From contig JAUNPU010000002.1 in the NCBI GenBank assembly GCA_030536555.1, positions 62,001-126,000 on the forward strand: a DNA stretch of 64,000 nucleotides, in the 5' to 3' direction. Position 1 is the first letter of the stretch; the number at the start of each line of letters is the position of its first letter. The translations under genes and the position numbers were made by a program. This DNA is from Eubacteriales bacterium (GTDB taxonomy: Bacteria > Bacillota > Clostridia > Lachnospirales > Lachnospiraceae). Below the pieces are notes generated by a model. That model saw nothing but the letters and a program-made list of their open reading frames with translations, did no database searches and was not told where the DNA came from. Below are positions 7,895 to 15,515 of the stretch, piece by piece.

Positions 7895-9559
7895 ATGACT
7901 TGGATAAAAGGCGGAAAGAGATATGGATGTGTGCTGTGTGCCACGGTATTGTGCTGCGTGATTCTGGGAACCGGCTGTGCCGGGAACAGGGGAAGCGGCG
8001 GGCAGGAGAATGGGACGGAGAACGGGCAGCGCTTGGTGGAGGCGGAGCCTGCGGGAGGGCAGAAGTCAGGGAACGGGACGGAATCTGTAGGAGAGCAGAA
8101 GCCGGAGAGCGGAACGGAAACTGCGGAAGCATCGAATCCGGCGGCAGGCATTAAGGCTGTCGAAACATCCGATACGACAGAAGCGGAACTGATCGAAGAA
8201 AATCCGGTTTCCTTTGTCAATCCTCCCAGCCTGTCCCTGGCAGAGCTTTATCTCAGCAGCTTTAACGAGTTTAGCGTCACCTCCGGAAGCTACCAGTGGT
8301 CGTACCGGGAGGACGGCGAGACAGTCTCGGTTGTGGCGTGCGGTTCACATCCGCTGGATGCACCAAACGGGTGTGAGATAGAGATTTTTGAGGTGCCGTA
8401 TTTTGAGCGTATGGATGCGGTGCCTTATGCCATGATATGGAGAATCAGTCCATCCGCTACCCTGGGGACGGCGCCGGAGCAGCTTGTGGTACGGGAGTGG
8501 GATATTTCCCAGATGGGAAATACGGAGGCGGAGCCGGAGACAAAGAGCAATATCCGGCGCAGCACCGGCGGGAAAACCGATACAGTGGAATTAAAGAGGG
8601 ATAAGGTCTATGAAATCACGGCTGTCTGGGAGGACAGCCAGCTGGAAACGCGCGGATATGCCGGGAAGGTCAGTTTTGTGTTGGTGACTGGGGAACTGCG
8701 TTACGAACAGGACGGCAAGGATTATGAGAAAGTACGGGATCTGACGGATGGGAGCTATCGCTGGGCCAGTGTGGTTGAGAAGGCGGAGACCATCCGGGAC
8801 GGGCAGGGCAAAGAGGCTGTCGATTACAACAGCCAGAGCCGCGAGTTTGTGCGTCTGGACGGAAGCCGGACGCTGGAGGTAAGGCGCTGGGACAATCTGC
8901 TCTACACTGCCGGGGAGTATCTGATCTACGAGTACGACGGAACGGTTCATGTGGCAAAGCCGGACCAGTTGTATCAGCCGGTACTCAGCTATGAGGTTGG
9001 AGCCACCCACGGGATTGTGACGAAGGTGCCGGACGGCTATATGGTGGCGGATGAGAAAGCATTTACCGTGACCTGGTATGATGAAGATTTCAAGCTGACA
9101 AAGCAGCTTACAGGATACCGGGCAGGAGAGTCCGGCAGATATTATGAGGACGGCAGGATGGCGGTGCGGGATATGGATACCGGGCTGATGGGATTTCTGG
9201 ATGAATCCGGCGAGCTGGTGATTCCCTGTAAGTACAATCTGGTTCATGATTTTGCAAATGGCTATGCATCTGTGCTGGTTGATGCAGAGGTAATTCCTTA
9301 TACAGAGGACGGCGGCACGGTGCCGATGTTTGACGCGTCGGGCGGTCAGTGGGGGATTCTGGATACCAGGGGCACATTTGTGCTGGAGCCGTCGGAGCGG
9401 TTTGCCAATCGTTCCGACAAGGACCCGGAGCTGGTATATAGTGGCGGCGTCCGCTGCTTCTCGGATGTCAGGAAGGACGGAAGCGTGGACTTTCTGGCGC
9501 GGGATGAGGGGGACCGGGTGGTTGAGACAGTCAGGATTGCGGGGGAGGAAGTCAGGTGA
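7895..9559 (+). CDS. WG-repeat lipoprotein
   Basis: A 554-residue exported lipoprotein. The signal peptide ends in a lipobox (ILGTGC, Cys28). A low-complexity Gly/Glu/Asn/Thr stretch (residues 30-100) forms a linker away from the membrane. The C-terminal part shows WG/KWG-type beta repeats: GLMGFLDESGELVIPCKYN with DFANGYASV, and GGQWGILDTRGTFVLEPSERF. Such repeats are found in extracytoplasmic proteins and are presumed to mediate binding. It starts at ATG 7895 with GGAGGTGG upstream. Its stop overlaps the GTG start of the following small membrane protein (GTGA), so they are translationally coupled. Function unknown. Confidence 0.85.
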   Translation: MTWIKGGKRYGCVLCATVLCCVILGTGCAGNRGSGGQENGTENGQRLVEAEPAGGQKSGNGTESVGEQKPESGTETAEASNPAAGIKAVETSDTTEAELIEENPVSFVNPPSLSLAELYLSSFNEFSVTSGSYQWSYREDGETVSVVACGSHPLDAPNGCEIEIFEVPYFERMDAVPYAMIWRISPSATLGTAPEQLVVREWDISQMGNTEAEPETKSNIRRSTGGKTDTVELKRDKVYEITAVWEDSQLETRGYAGKVSFVLVTGELRYEQDGKDYEKVRDLTDGSYRWASVVEKAETIRDGQGKEAVDYNSQSREFVRLDGSRTLEVRRWDNLLYTAGEYLIYEYDGTVHVAKPDQLYQPVLSYEVGATHGIVTKVPDGYMVADEKAFTVTWYDEDFKLTKQLTGYRAGESGRYYEDGRMAVRDMDTGLMGFLDESGELVIPCKYNLVHDFANGYASVLVDAEVIPYTEDGGTVPMFDASGGQWGILDTRGTFVLEPSERFANRSDKDPELVYSGGVRCFSDVRKDGSVDFLARDEGDRVVETVRIAGEEVR

Positions 9560-9738
9560 AACTATACGGGATATTTATCATACTGGCAATCATTTGCGCC
9601 CTGTTTTCAGACAAGATTGATGAAGCGGTTAAGGCTGATAAAAGGCTGAAAAGAGTCGTTGTCATATTCAGCGCTGGGGTGCTGCTGGTTTGTACGATTG
9701 CAGTTATTGTTATCATAAAAAAGTTTTCTGAGTGGTAG
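9556..9738 (+). CDS. Small two-helix membrane protein
   Basis: A 60-residue protein starting at GTG 9556, overlapping the stop of the WG-repeat lipoprotein by four bases. It has two hydrophobic helices (GIFIILAIICALF and VVVIFSAGVLLVCTIAVIVII) joined by a charged loop (SDKIDEAVKADKRLKR). I do not recognise a family. The overlap with the lipoprotein gene suggests a related membrane role. Confidence 0.65.
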   Translation: MKLYGIFIILAIICALFSDKIDEAVKADKRLKRVVVIFSAGVLLVCTIAVIVIIKKFSEW

Positions 9739-9767
9739 TTGATTTTTTAAACTCGATTGCGTATAAT
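9739..9767 (+). promoter_or_regulatory. Promoter of the structured RNA
   Basis: TTGATT (9739-9744) begins immediately after the preceding stop codon and is followed, after 17 bases, by TATAAT (9762-9767). Transcription would begin near 9774, at the 5' end of the folded region. Confidence 0.75.
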
Positions 9768-9773
9768 AAAGAT

Positions 9774-9986
9774 AGGAAAGCAGACGTCATTCTGCTGGTG
9801 TGGCTGACACCTAAAATCCGAAAGATATGCGGGACCTAGGACCCGACAGTTGGCAGGCAACAGAAAAACCTGAAAGCTATGCAGTAGAACAGTATATGCT
9901 GGATGGAACTGACAGTTGGCGGACAACAGAAAAATCAGTCAATAAGGGAGGCGGAACAGCACTGCGGTGTTGTCGGTCCTCCCTTT
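9774..9986 (+). ncRNA. Candidate structured non-coding RNA, family not identified
   Basis: About 210 bases lie between a good promoter and a terminator-like hairpin and contain no useful reading frame. In order: GCAGA/TCTGC hairpin, GGTGT/ACACC hairpin, a CGGG...CCCG stem, then two copies 66 bases apart (9845 and 9911) of GACAGTTGGCRGRCAACAG followed by AAAAA. Each copy forms a GTTG/CAAC hairpin, and the second is enclosed by CTGA/TCAG. The terminator-like hairpin is AAGGGAGG (9944-9951) / CCTCCCTT (9978-9985) with an inner ACAGCAC/GTGTTGT stem; the following T tract is imperfect. It could be a type III antitoxin-like RNA for the next gene, a riboswitch or an independent sRNA. Confidence 0.65.
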
Positions 9987-10025
9987 AAATTTACTTTTCA
10001 ATGTGATATGGGAGAAATATAATAG

Positions 10026-10655
10026 ATGGAGTACTCAAAGGAGCAGGCAATAAAAATAGTAACGGAATGTGCTGGTAAATATGTTTCACAGCTTTCAGAA
10101 AGGTCATTGCTTTTTATTACGACTGATAAGCACAAAAATACTTCTGCCATTGAGGTGTTTTTTGAAAAGTGGAATTACCTGCATCTCACTGGACTTGAAA
10201 TCGACAAGAAAGCAATTCCGGCTGAACGTTTTCTGGAAATATGTCTGGCGAAAAAGTTGAGCCCGAAAGATTTTAAACTTAGGACAGACGGAACTACTAA
10301 TTTAAAACTTCAGGTACTTCCATTTTTAATGACAAAAAATTTGTCTGCGAATGCAATTGGTAACTACAACGGAAGCGGATTGGATTTATATACCGAGAAA
10401 ATCGCCGGAGGTGTCAAAGGATGTGTTGGTTTTCGGATTGATGCTGTAACAAAACATCTAGTTCCCAATACTGTTTTAAATAAAGATATCAGATTATGCA
10501 CTGAAACACCACAAGCGCGCATTGTTGCAACATTTCGTAAAAGCAGGAATGAAAATATTTATTCAGAAATTGTGTATGCTGCTAAAAAAGTGGAATGGGA
10601 TAGATTGAACTTTCCGGAAGGTTATACATATTTGTTTGAGCAGATTAAGAAATAG
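10026..10655 (+). CDS. PBECR4-domain nuclease-like protein
   Basis: A 209-residue protein that matches the PBECR4 family (phage Barnase-EndoU-ColicinE5/D-RelE-like nuclease 4) along its length: YVSQLSERSLLFIT near the N-terminus, then WNYLHLTGLEI, FLEICLAKKLSPKDF, LKLQVLPFLMTKNLSANAIGNYNGSGLDLYTEKIAGGVKGCVGF, LVPNTVLNKDIR and ARIVATFRKSRNENIYSEIVYAAK. The family was defined by computational comparison to toxin nucleases; activity is not established. It is AT-richer than its neighbours, has a weak leader (GGGAGAAATATAATAG) and follows the structured RNA and its terminator at a distance of 40 bases. There is no adjacent protein antitoxin. Confidence 0.75.
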   Translation: MEYSKEQAIKIVTECAGKYVSQLSERSLLFITTDKHKNTSAIEVFFEKWNYLHLTGLEIDKKAIPAERFLEICLAKKLSPKDFKLRTDGTTNLKLQVLPFLMTKNLSANAIGNYNGSGLDLYTEKIAGGVKGCVGFRIDAVTKHLVPNTVLNKDIRLCTETPQARIVATFRKSRNENIYSEIVYAAKKVEWDRLNFPEGYTYLFEQIKK

Positions 10656-10841
10656 ACTTTGATTATGGCTAGTGTGATGCAAAGCCGAAGAACCCCGCCA
10701 TCACTTTAAGGAAAACGTAAGACTATCCTGATTGACATGCGCAAACCCAAGGGGTAAGGTATTGACAAAAGGAAAAAGCGAGCAGAAGAGGGAAACACCA
10801 TTCACATGCAGCATAAATGCAAATATAAAGGAGGCAGTTCC

Positions 10842-11828
10842 ATGAGCAGAACAAAATGCAGCAACAGTATCACATACAATAGAAATTTTGCCAGGAAAAC
10901 CGCAGCCGCAGCCGCGGTCTTTTCCATGGCGCTGGGACTTTTGACCCCGGTCCATGCGCAGGCGGCGCAGGACTGGCGGGTGGAAAACGGGCAGGTGGTT
11001 GACACATCTGGCGTTGTTGTGGAAGGCGCCTGTGCCAAGGGCATCACCGTCACCAAGTACCAGAACCGTGCCAACGCGGAGAGCGGCATCGACTGGGGGA
11101 AGGCAGCGGCAGACGGCGTATCTTTTGCCATGATCCGGCTGGGATATTATCAGGACAAGGACCCTTATTTTGACCGGAATATGTGGGAGGCACGGGCGCA
11201 GGGCATCCATACCGGCATATTTTTCTACACGCAGGCGTTGGATGTGCAGGCAGCGGTGGATGAGGCGAACTATGTGCTGGAGATTGTGAAAGATTTCCCG
11301 GTTTCCTATCCCATTGCCTATGATGTGGAATCCCAGTACCTGCTGGATCAGGGGCTGACCTCGCAGCAGATCACGGATCAGGTCAATGCATTCTGCAAAA
11401 CCATCTCCGATGCCGGCTATCGTCCGGTGGTCTATGCCAACAACGAATGGCTTACCCGCCACATGGATACCAGCCAGATTCCCTATGATATCTGGTACGC
11501 CCGATACGGCACCGTGAATAACTATCAGAACAGAACCATCTGGCAGTGTACGGATCAGGGTTCGGTGGATGGAATCAAGGGAAATGTGACGATTGAGCTG
11601 GCATTTGTGGACTACGGCAGTCTGATTCCGTCCGAGGGCTGGAAACTGGTGAACGGCAGATGGTATTACATGAAGGACTACGTCAAACAGACCGGATGGG
11701 TTCAGGTGAATGAGCTCTGGTACTATCTGGACTCCAACGGGGTGATGGTTCACGACACGACCATGGATATCGACGGTGTGTCCTATACCTTTGACCAGAG
11801 AGGAGTTATGGTGACACCGGAGAGCTGA
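10842..11828 (+). CDS. Secreted GH25 lysozyme with C-terminal cell-wall-binding repeats
   Basis: A 328-residue muramidase predicted to cleave the MurNAc-GlcNAc bond of peptidoglycan outside the cell. The ATG at 10842 has a textbook AAAGGAGG nine bases upstream, so the earlier ATG at 10806 is rejected. A twin-basic signal peptide ends at AQAAQ. The GH25 barrel runs from GITVTKYQNRANAESGIDW to about residue 270, with the catalytic DxE as Asp161 and Glu163 (IAYDVES). The C-terminus has aromatic choline-binding-type repeats (GWKLVNGRWYYMKD, GWVQVNELWYYLDSNGVM). A terminator follows. Confidence 0.92.
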   Translation: MSRTKCSNSITYNRNFARKTAAAAAVFSMALGLLTPVHAQAAQDWRVENGQVVDTSGVVVEGACAKGITVTKYQNRANAESGIDWGKAAADGVSFAMIRLGYYQDKDPYFDRNMWEARAQGIHTGIFFYTQALDVQAAVDEANYVLEIVKDFPVSYPIAYDVESQYLLDQGLTSQQITDQVNAFCKTISDAGYRPVVYANNEWLTRHMDTSQIPYDIWYARYGTVNNYQNRTIWQCTDQGSVDGIKGNVTIELAFVDYGSLIPSEGWKLVNGRWYYMKDYVKQTGWVQVNELWYYLDSNGVMVHDTTMDIDGVSYTFDQRGVMVTPES

Positions 11829-11842
11829 ATGAATGACGCCGG

Positions 11843-11880
11843 AGAGCTGGCTGTGGTGAGACACAACGGCTCTCTTTTGA
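11843..11880 (+). terminator. Terminator after the GH25 gene
   Basis: GAGAGC...CTGTG pairs with CACA...GGCTCTC and is followed by TTTTGATTTT. It separates the lysozyme from the downstream phospholipase-like gene. Confidence 0.7.
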
Positions 11881-11907
11881 TTTTGGTGAAGGAAAAAAGA
11901 CGCACAT

Positions 11908-13317
11908 ATGAAGAAAACAATCAAACTTATGAGCCTCGTCCTGCTTTTCTATCAGCTTGCCGGGACAATTCTGCCCTATGCGGTGGCTCCAGAGCTTTCC
12001 GGGGAGACAAACGCTTCTTTGTCTCAGATGGTATATACGGATGAGGGGCAGTCGACGGAGCGGGTGCAGCTTCTGACAGAGAACGGACAGGCGCTGGAGG
12101 AGCGGATTCGCCTGATCGCTCAGGCGCAGGAACGGATTTGGATGTCCACATTTGAGTTTCGGTCGGATGAGAGCGGCAAGGATATGCTGGCAGCGCTGCA
12201 GGCGGCGGCTGAGCGGGGCGTGTCGGTGCAGATTCTGGTGGACGGGATGCCTGCGCTTCTCAGACTGACCGGAAATGAATACTTTTGCGCCCTGTCTGCC
12301 ATGGAGCAGGTAGAAATCCGGGTGTACAATCCGGTGAATGTGTTAAAGCCATGGCAGCTGATGGGCAGACAGCATGACAAATATCTGATTGCCGATGATA
12401 CGGCGTATATCTTAGGCGGTCGGAATACCTATGACTTCTTTCTGGGTGACCATGACGGCTATATCAACTACGACTGGGATGTGCTGGTCTGGCAGCAGGG
12501 TGATGGCAGGGGAGCGTCCATGGAGCAGCTGGCGGCGTATGTTGAGAATATCTGGAACCAGCCGCTGTGCCGGACCTACCATGATGAGGAAGCGGAACTG
12601 GAACAAGAGGCGGCTGCACGGGCCGGGCAGGAGCTGCGGGACAGATATCAGACCATGCAGCAGACGAAGGCGGCATGGTTTGAGCCGCGCGATTACAGCA
12701 AGGATACCATGCCGGTCCATCATATACAGCTTCTGACGAACCCGGTTCACAGCCGTGTGAAAGAGCCGGTGGTATATGCCGCCATCACGCAGCTGATGGC
12801 ACAGGCCGAGGAGGAGGTACGATTTCATACGCCCTATATCATCTGCAATGACTGGATGCTGGACCAGTTAGAGAACGTGTGTGACAAGGTCCCGGAAGTC
12901 GTTATGATGACCAACTCCATCGCCAACAACGGTAATCCCTTTGGGGCTATGGATTACTGGAAGAATAAAGACCGGATTCTGGAGACGGGAGTGCAGATTC
13001 TGGAATACGATCAGGGCGTGTCCTATCATGGAAAGTGCTTTACCATAGACGACAGGCTGTCCGGCATCGGTTCCTTCAACTGGGACATGCGAAGCACCTA
13101 CATCAATACGGAAATGATGCTGGTCATTGACAGCGAGGAGGTCAATGCGGCGCTGCGAAGCGGAATGGAACAGTACGAGCAGGACGCGCTGGCGGTTGCG
13201 GACGAGGATTCCTACCGGAATCTGGACGGAAGAACACCGCAGTCCATCAGTACGAAGCAGTGGATTCGCATTGTGCTGCTGCGGGGACTGGCCGGATGGA
13301 TGCGTTTTTTGATGTGA
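11908..13317 (+). CDS. Phospholipase D-like / cardiolipin synthase-like exported protein
   Basis: A 469-residue protein with two HKD motifs, the hallmark of the PLD superfamily: His156-Asp-Lys158...Asp163 and His374-Gly-Lys376...Asp381, each followed by the usual G-G-R-N or GSFNWD segment. An N-terminal hydrophobic stretch (LMSLVLLFYQLAGTIL) exports or anchors it. The two domains transfer a phosphatidyl group through a phospho-His intermediate. Length and layout resemble cardiolipin synthase and PLDc_2 proteins, but the usual two N-terminal membrane helices of Cls are absent, so a secreted phosphodiesterase is equally possible. The start at ATG 11908 has GGTGAAGGAAAAAAG upstream. Confidence 0.85.
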   Translation: MKKTIKLMSLVLLFYQLAGTILPYAVAPELSGETNASLSQMVYTDEGQSTERVQLLTENGQALEERIRLIAQAQERIWMSTFEFRSDESGKDMLAALQAAAERGVSVQILVDGMPALLRLTGNEYFCALSAMEQVEIRVYNPVNVLKPWQLMGRQHDKYLIADDTAYILGGRNTYDFFLGDHDGYINYDWDVLVWQQGDGRGASMEQLAAYVENIWNQPLCRTYHDEEAELEQEAAARAGQELRDRYQTMQQTKAAWFEPRDYSKDTMPVHHIQLLTNPVHSRVKEPVVYAAITQLMAQAEEEVRFHTPYIICNDWMLDQLENVCDKVPEVVMMTNSIANNGNPFGAMDYWKNKDRILETGVQILEYDQGVSYHGKCFTIDDRLSGIGSFNWDMRSTYINTEMMLVIDSEEVNAALRSGMEQYEQDALAVADEDSYRNLDGRTPQSISTKQWIRIVLLRGLAGWMRFLM

Positions 13318-13358
13318 GTCATCGGATTGGTTTGTTGAAATGCTGAGGTAAGTAGAAA

Positions 13359-13820
13359 ATGAAAAAATGGTTTAAAGTTATTGCAGTGTCTATTATTATT
13401 TTTCTATTTGTATTACAATTTATTCCTAATAGGGTTTTTATCAAGAACGCGGATATTGGAGGAGGATGGCTTCGAGAAAACAAGAAAGAAGTGGAGTTTA
13501 TGTGTTTTGGAGACATTTATAATATGTCATTCAGACCATGTAATGTAATATTAGAGATAACCTCCAAAAGAGATGTGAATGATGGCTTTTTAGCTAAGGA
13601 GAATTTGGAGGTGGATTCTATCGAGATAATGGAGGTGGATTCTATCGAGATAAGAGAGGGAGATGCTCAGGTTTTAAATAATCATATAATTTGTGTGCCG
13701 CCTATGAGCAGAACATCTATTAAAGTGATATGTACAGGAGAATATGGTGGAAAAGGGAATGGGGTTAGACATCCGCCATCTTCTATGAAAGTTCGATTAT
13801 ATAAGGAGTCTGAACGTTGA
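13359..13820 (+). CDS. AT-rich hypothetical membrane-anchored protein
   Basis: A 153-residue protein with one N-terminal membrane segment (VIAVSIIIFLFVLQFI) and an extracytoplasmic remainder. I do not recognise a family. Its strongly AT-rich sequence differs from the flanking genes and marks the left edge of the 13.3-15.4 kb accessory island. A 24-base tandem duplication gives the repeated octapeptide EVDSIEI(M/R). The 3' end overlaps the open frame of the HYD1 module in another register. It could be a surface protein of the toxin island, or an immunity-type protein for a lost toxin. Confidence 0.55.
   Translation: MKKWFKVIAVSIIIFLFVLQFIPNRVFIKNADIGGGWLRENKKEVEFMCFGDIYNMSFRPCNVILEITSKRDVNDGFLAKENLEVDSIEIMEVDSIEIREGDAQVLNNHIICVPPMSRTSIKVICTGEYGGKGNGVRHPPSSMKVRLYKESER
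13607..13654 (+). repeat. 24-bp perfect tandem duplication
   Basis: GGAGGTGGATTCTATCGAGA and the three or four bases after it occur twice in a row, at 13607 and 13631. The two copies differ at the last bases only, so this is a recent in-frame duplication. Confidence 0.9.
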
Positions 13821-14181
13821 GCGGAATAAGGGTGGCGGAGATGTTAAAACACTTCACCATTACACCAATGAAAGCGGAATGAATGGAATTGTGGAGTCGA
13901 ATCAACGAAATCCGTCCTTAAAAGCAAACAATCCTAAAGATGCTAGATATGGCAATGGGCAGTATTTGTCAGATATAGAACCTAGTACTCAAAATCCAGT
14001 AAGTTTAGCTAAAAGATTTATTAATGTTCCAAACAAGTATAAATACACACATTATGTTGAAATTGATGTGATAGATTTGGAGGTAATTCAGGGACGAGAA
14101 GGTGTATTTGTAGTTCCAAATGATTCATCGTTAGACTTAACAAATAGAATTGTTAGTACAGGAGCAGTTGGTAAACAATAG
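13789..14181 (+). pseudogene. Orphan HYD1-type ADP-ribosyltransferase toxin module
   Basis: The open frame begins at 13789, after an in-frame stop at 13786-13788, and the first ATG is not until 13879, inside the domain. The translation LHHYTNESGMNGIVES, then YGNGQYLSDI, LAKRFINVP, KYTHYVEIDVIDL and GREGVFVVPN matches the HYD1 (Tox-HYD1) fold of polymorphic toxins, an ADP-ribosyltransferase-like domain. Normally it is the C-terminal tip of a large secreted toxin. Here the delivery part is missing, so this is a displaced toxin cassette, as seen in toxin loci that swap tips by recombination. It is followed at once by a candidate immunity gene. Confidence 0.75.
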
Positions 14182-14194
14182 ACGAGGTATAATT

Positions 14195-14635
14195 ATGAAA
14201 TATTTGTTATTGATACTGAATGAAGAAAAGTATTGGTTTGAGTTAGATGACGATAGGTATGCAAATAGGCAGATTGTTTTGGATGAATATAATAAATTTC
14301 ATATTTCTTGTTTAGAAGATTGTTTGATGGAAGATCCATTTAATGAAGAGGACATAGACGGCAATATAATTAATTTAGAAAAACAAGACTTTGAAAATAT
14401 TTGGCAATCTGTTCTAAAAAGGTATGAGAAACAATGGGAAGAAATTAAGAAGATATATCCTATTGGAGTTTTTGTGCAAGGAGTTAATAGCTATTCTTAT
14501 CCACAAGGGACTGTTATTAAAGGTAAAGATTTTATTGCAATATATAAAGGTCATGATACATTTTGTTTAAATAAGTTAGTTAGGTACAAAATAAAATCGT
14601 ATGACGATATAAATATGTGGTTAGTAGTCGAGTAA
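14195..14635 (+). CDS. Candidate immunity protein for the HYD1 module
   Basis: A 146-residue acidic cytoplasmic protein starting at ATG 14195 (GACGAGGTATAATT upstream), 13 bases after the toxin module. It has no signal peptide or membrane segment. It is strongly acidic in its first half (ELDDDRY, DPFNEEDIDGN), a usual property of immunity proteins. I do not recognise a named family; the assignment rests on position, size, charge and shared AT-rich composition. Confidence 0.5.
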   Translation: MKYLLLILNEEKYWFELDDDRYANRQIVLDEYNKFHISCLEDCLMEDPFNEEDIDGNIINLEKQDFENIWQSVLKRYEKQWEEIKKIYPIGVFVQGVNSYSYPQGTVIKGKDFIAIYKGHDTFCLNKLVRYKIKSYDDINMWLVVE

Positions 14636-14677
14636 ACGAAATACATTTAAGGTGAAACGATGCTGATAATTTCGTAA

Positions 14678-14830
14678 AAATGTTTCTTGACGATCCTCAA
14701 ACCCACCGGCATGGAGAAGGATTATGAGCTGGTAGAATATGTCAACGATGTGAACCGTGAGCACCTTGAGGTTTTGATGGAACTCAATATCAATGGTATC
14801 ATGGATACAGCATATTCCTGCGGCAAATAG
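14678..14830 (+). pseudogene. 3' remnant of a GC-richer gene
   Basis: An open frame without its own start runs from after a TAA at 14675 to TAG at 14828. It encodes about 50 residues including KPTGMEKDYELVEYV and NREHLEVLMELNINGI. Its codon use is GC-richer than the surrounding island and resembles the core genome. Another frame just upstream (FVKMFLDDPQT) may belong to the same broken gene. I cannot name the parent gene. Confidence 0.4.
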
Positions 14831-14836
14831 TGTCTG

Positions 14837-15355
14837 ATGAGAGCAATTGGGAAGGATGTGAAGCACAAACAGATGATTAAAAAAATGATTATATTGATTC
14901 TGTGTGTCGTTACACTGGGTATTGTTGCACATGAATACATAAAACTTCAAAAAAATAAGATGTTAGAGGATTATCCGGCAGTTTTGGGATTAACGAATCT
15001 TCTGAGGGGAGATGATCAGGTGAGACAAGACCTCGGAGAGCCTCTTTCAATAGAGCCATATGGAGAAAATGAAAAAAATGGAGAGGTATGGTTTTATGAT
15101 GGGTTTTCTATTACATTTTATGTAGATGGTACATTTCGGTATATAGAAGTAACAGGTGAACAGTATTATTTTACAGAGTATAAGATTCATGTTGGAAGTA
15201 GTATAGAAGAGGTGGATGAGGTATATAAGGGGAAGGATAGTTGTAAATATGATAATATTATGTCATATAAGGATGGAGAACTTCAAATTACCTTTATAAT
15301 CGACAATAAAAAGGTAAATAGTATGAAAATCTCTTATGTGGAAACCTATCGTTAA
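14837..15355 (+). CDS. Membrane-anchored hypothetical protein
   Basis: Up to 172 residues; the start is uncertain because 14837, 14873 and 14885 are all in-frame ATGs and none has a strong ribosome site. A single helix (MIILILCVVTLGIVAHEYI) anchors a soluble outer domain with WFYDGFSITFYVDGTFRYIEV and YKIHVGSSIEEVDEVYKG. The second stretch resembles proteins that pass a short calcium- or peptide-like beta domain (BLIP/SmpA-like 'G-S-S-I-E-E-V' segments). AT-rich like the rest of the island. Function unknown. Confidence 0.55.
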   Translation: MRAIGKDVKHKQMIKKMIILILCVVTLGIVAHEYIKLQKNKMLEDYPAVLGLTNLLRGDDQVRQDLGEPLSIEPYGENEKNGEVWFYDGFSITFYVDGTFRYIEVTGEQYYFTEYKIHVGSSIEEVDEVYKGKDSCKYDNIMSYKDGELQITFIIDNKKVNSMKISYVETYR

Positions 15356-15515
15356 AACAATCCGGTAAAATGATCTATATAATAGTTGCAGCTTTAAGGC
15401 TATTTGAATGATGAATATTTTAAGACGTTTTTACGCATGGGGGAACTCTGAAAACAAAATCATGAATAATCTACATAAGAATGGCTATCCTTATGAAAAA
15501 AGGAGGCCATTTTTT

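Noticed and set aside
9774..9986. 6S RNA, SRP RNA, RNase P RNA or tmRNA
   Set aside because: None of the conserved cores (SRP tetraloop helix, RNase P CR segments, tmRNA tag frame, 6S central bubble) could be recognised.
10701..11924. 407-residue open frame on the - strand
   Set aside because: It is antisense to the GH25 lysozyme, which has a clear start, signal peptide and catalytic motif. No ribosome site or family pattern is seen on the - strand.
13359..14181. A single gene joining the 13359 frame to the HYD1 module by frameshift
   Set aside because: The first protein ends in an ordinary way, no slippery site is seen in the short overlap, and its sequence does not resemble a toxin delivery region.
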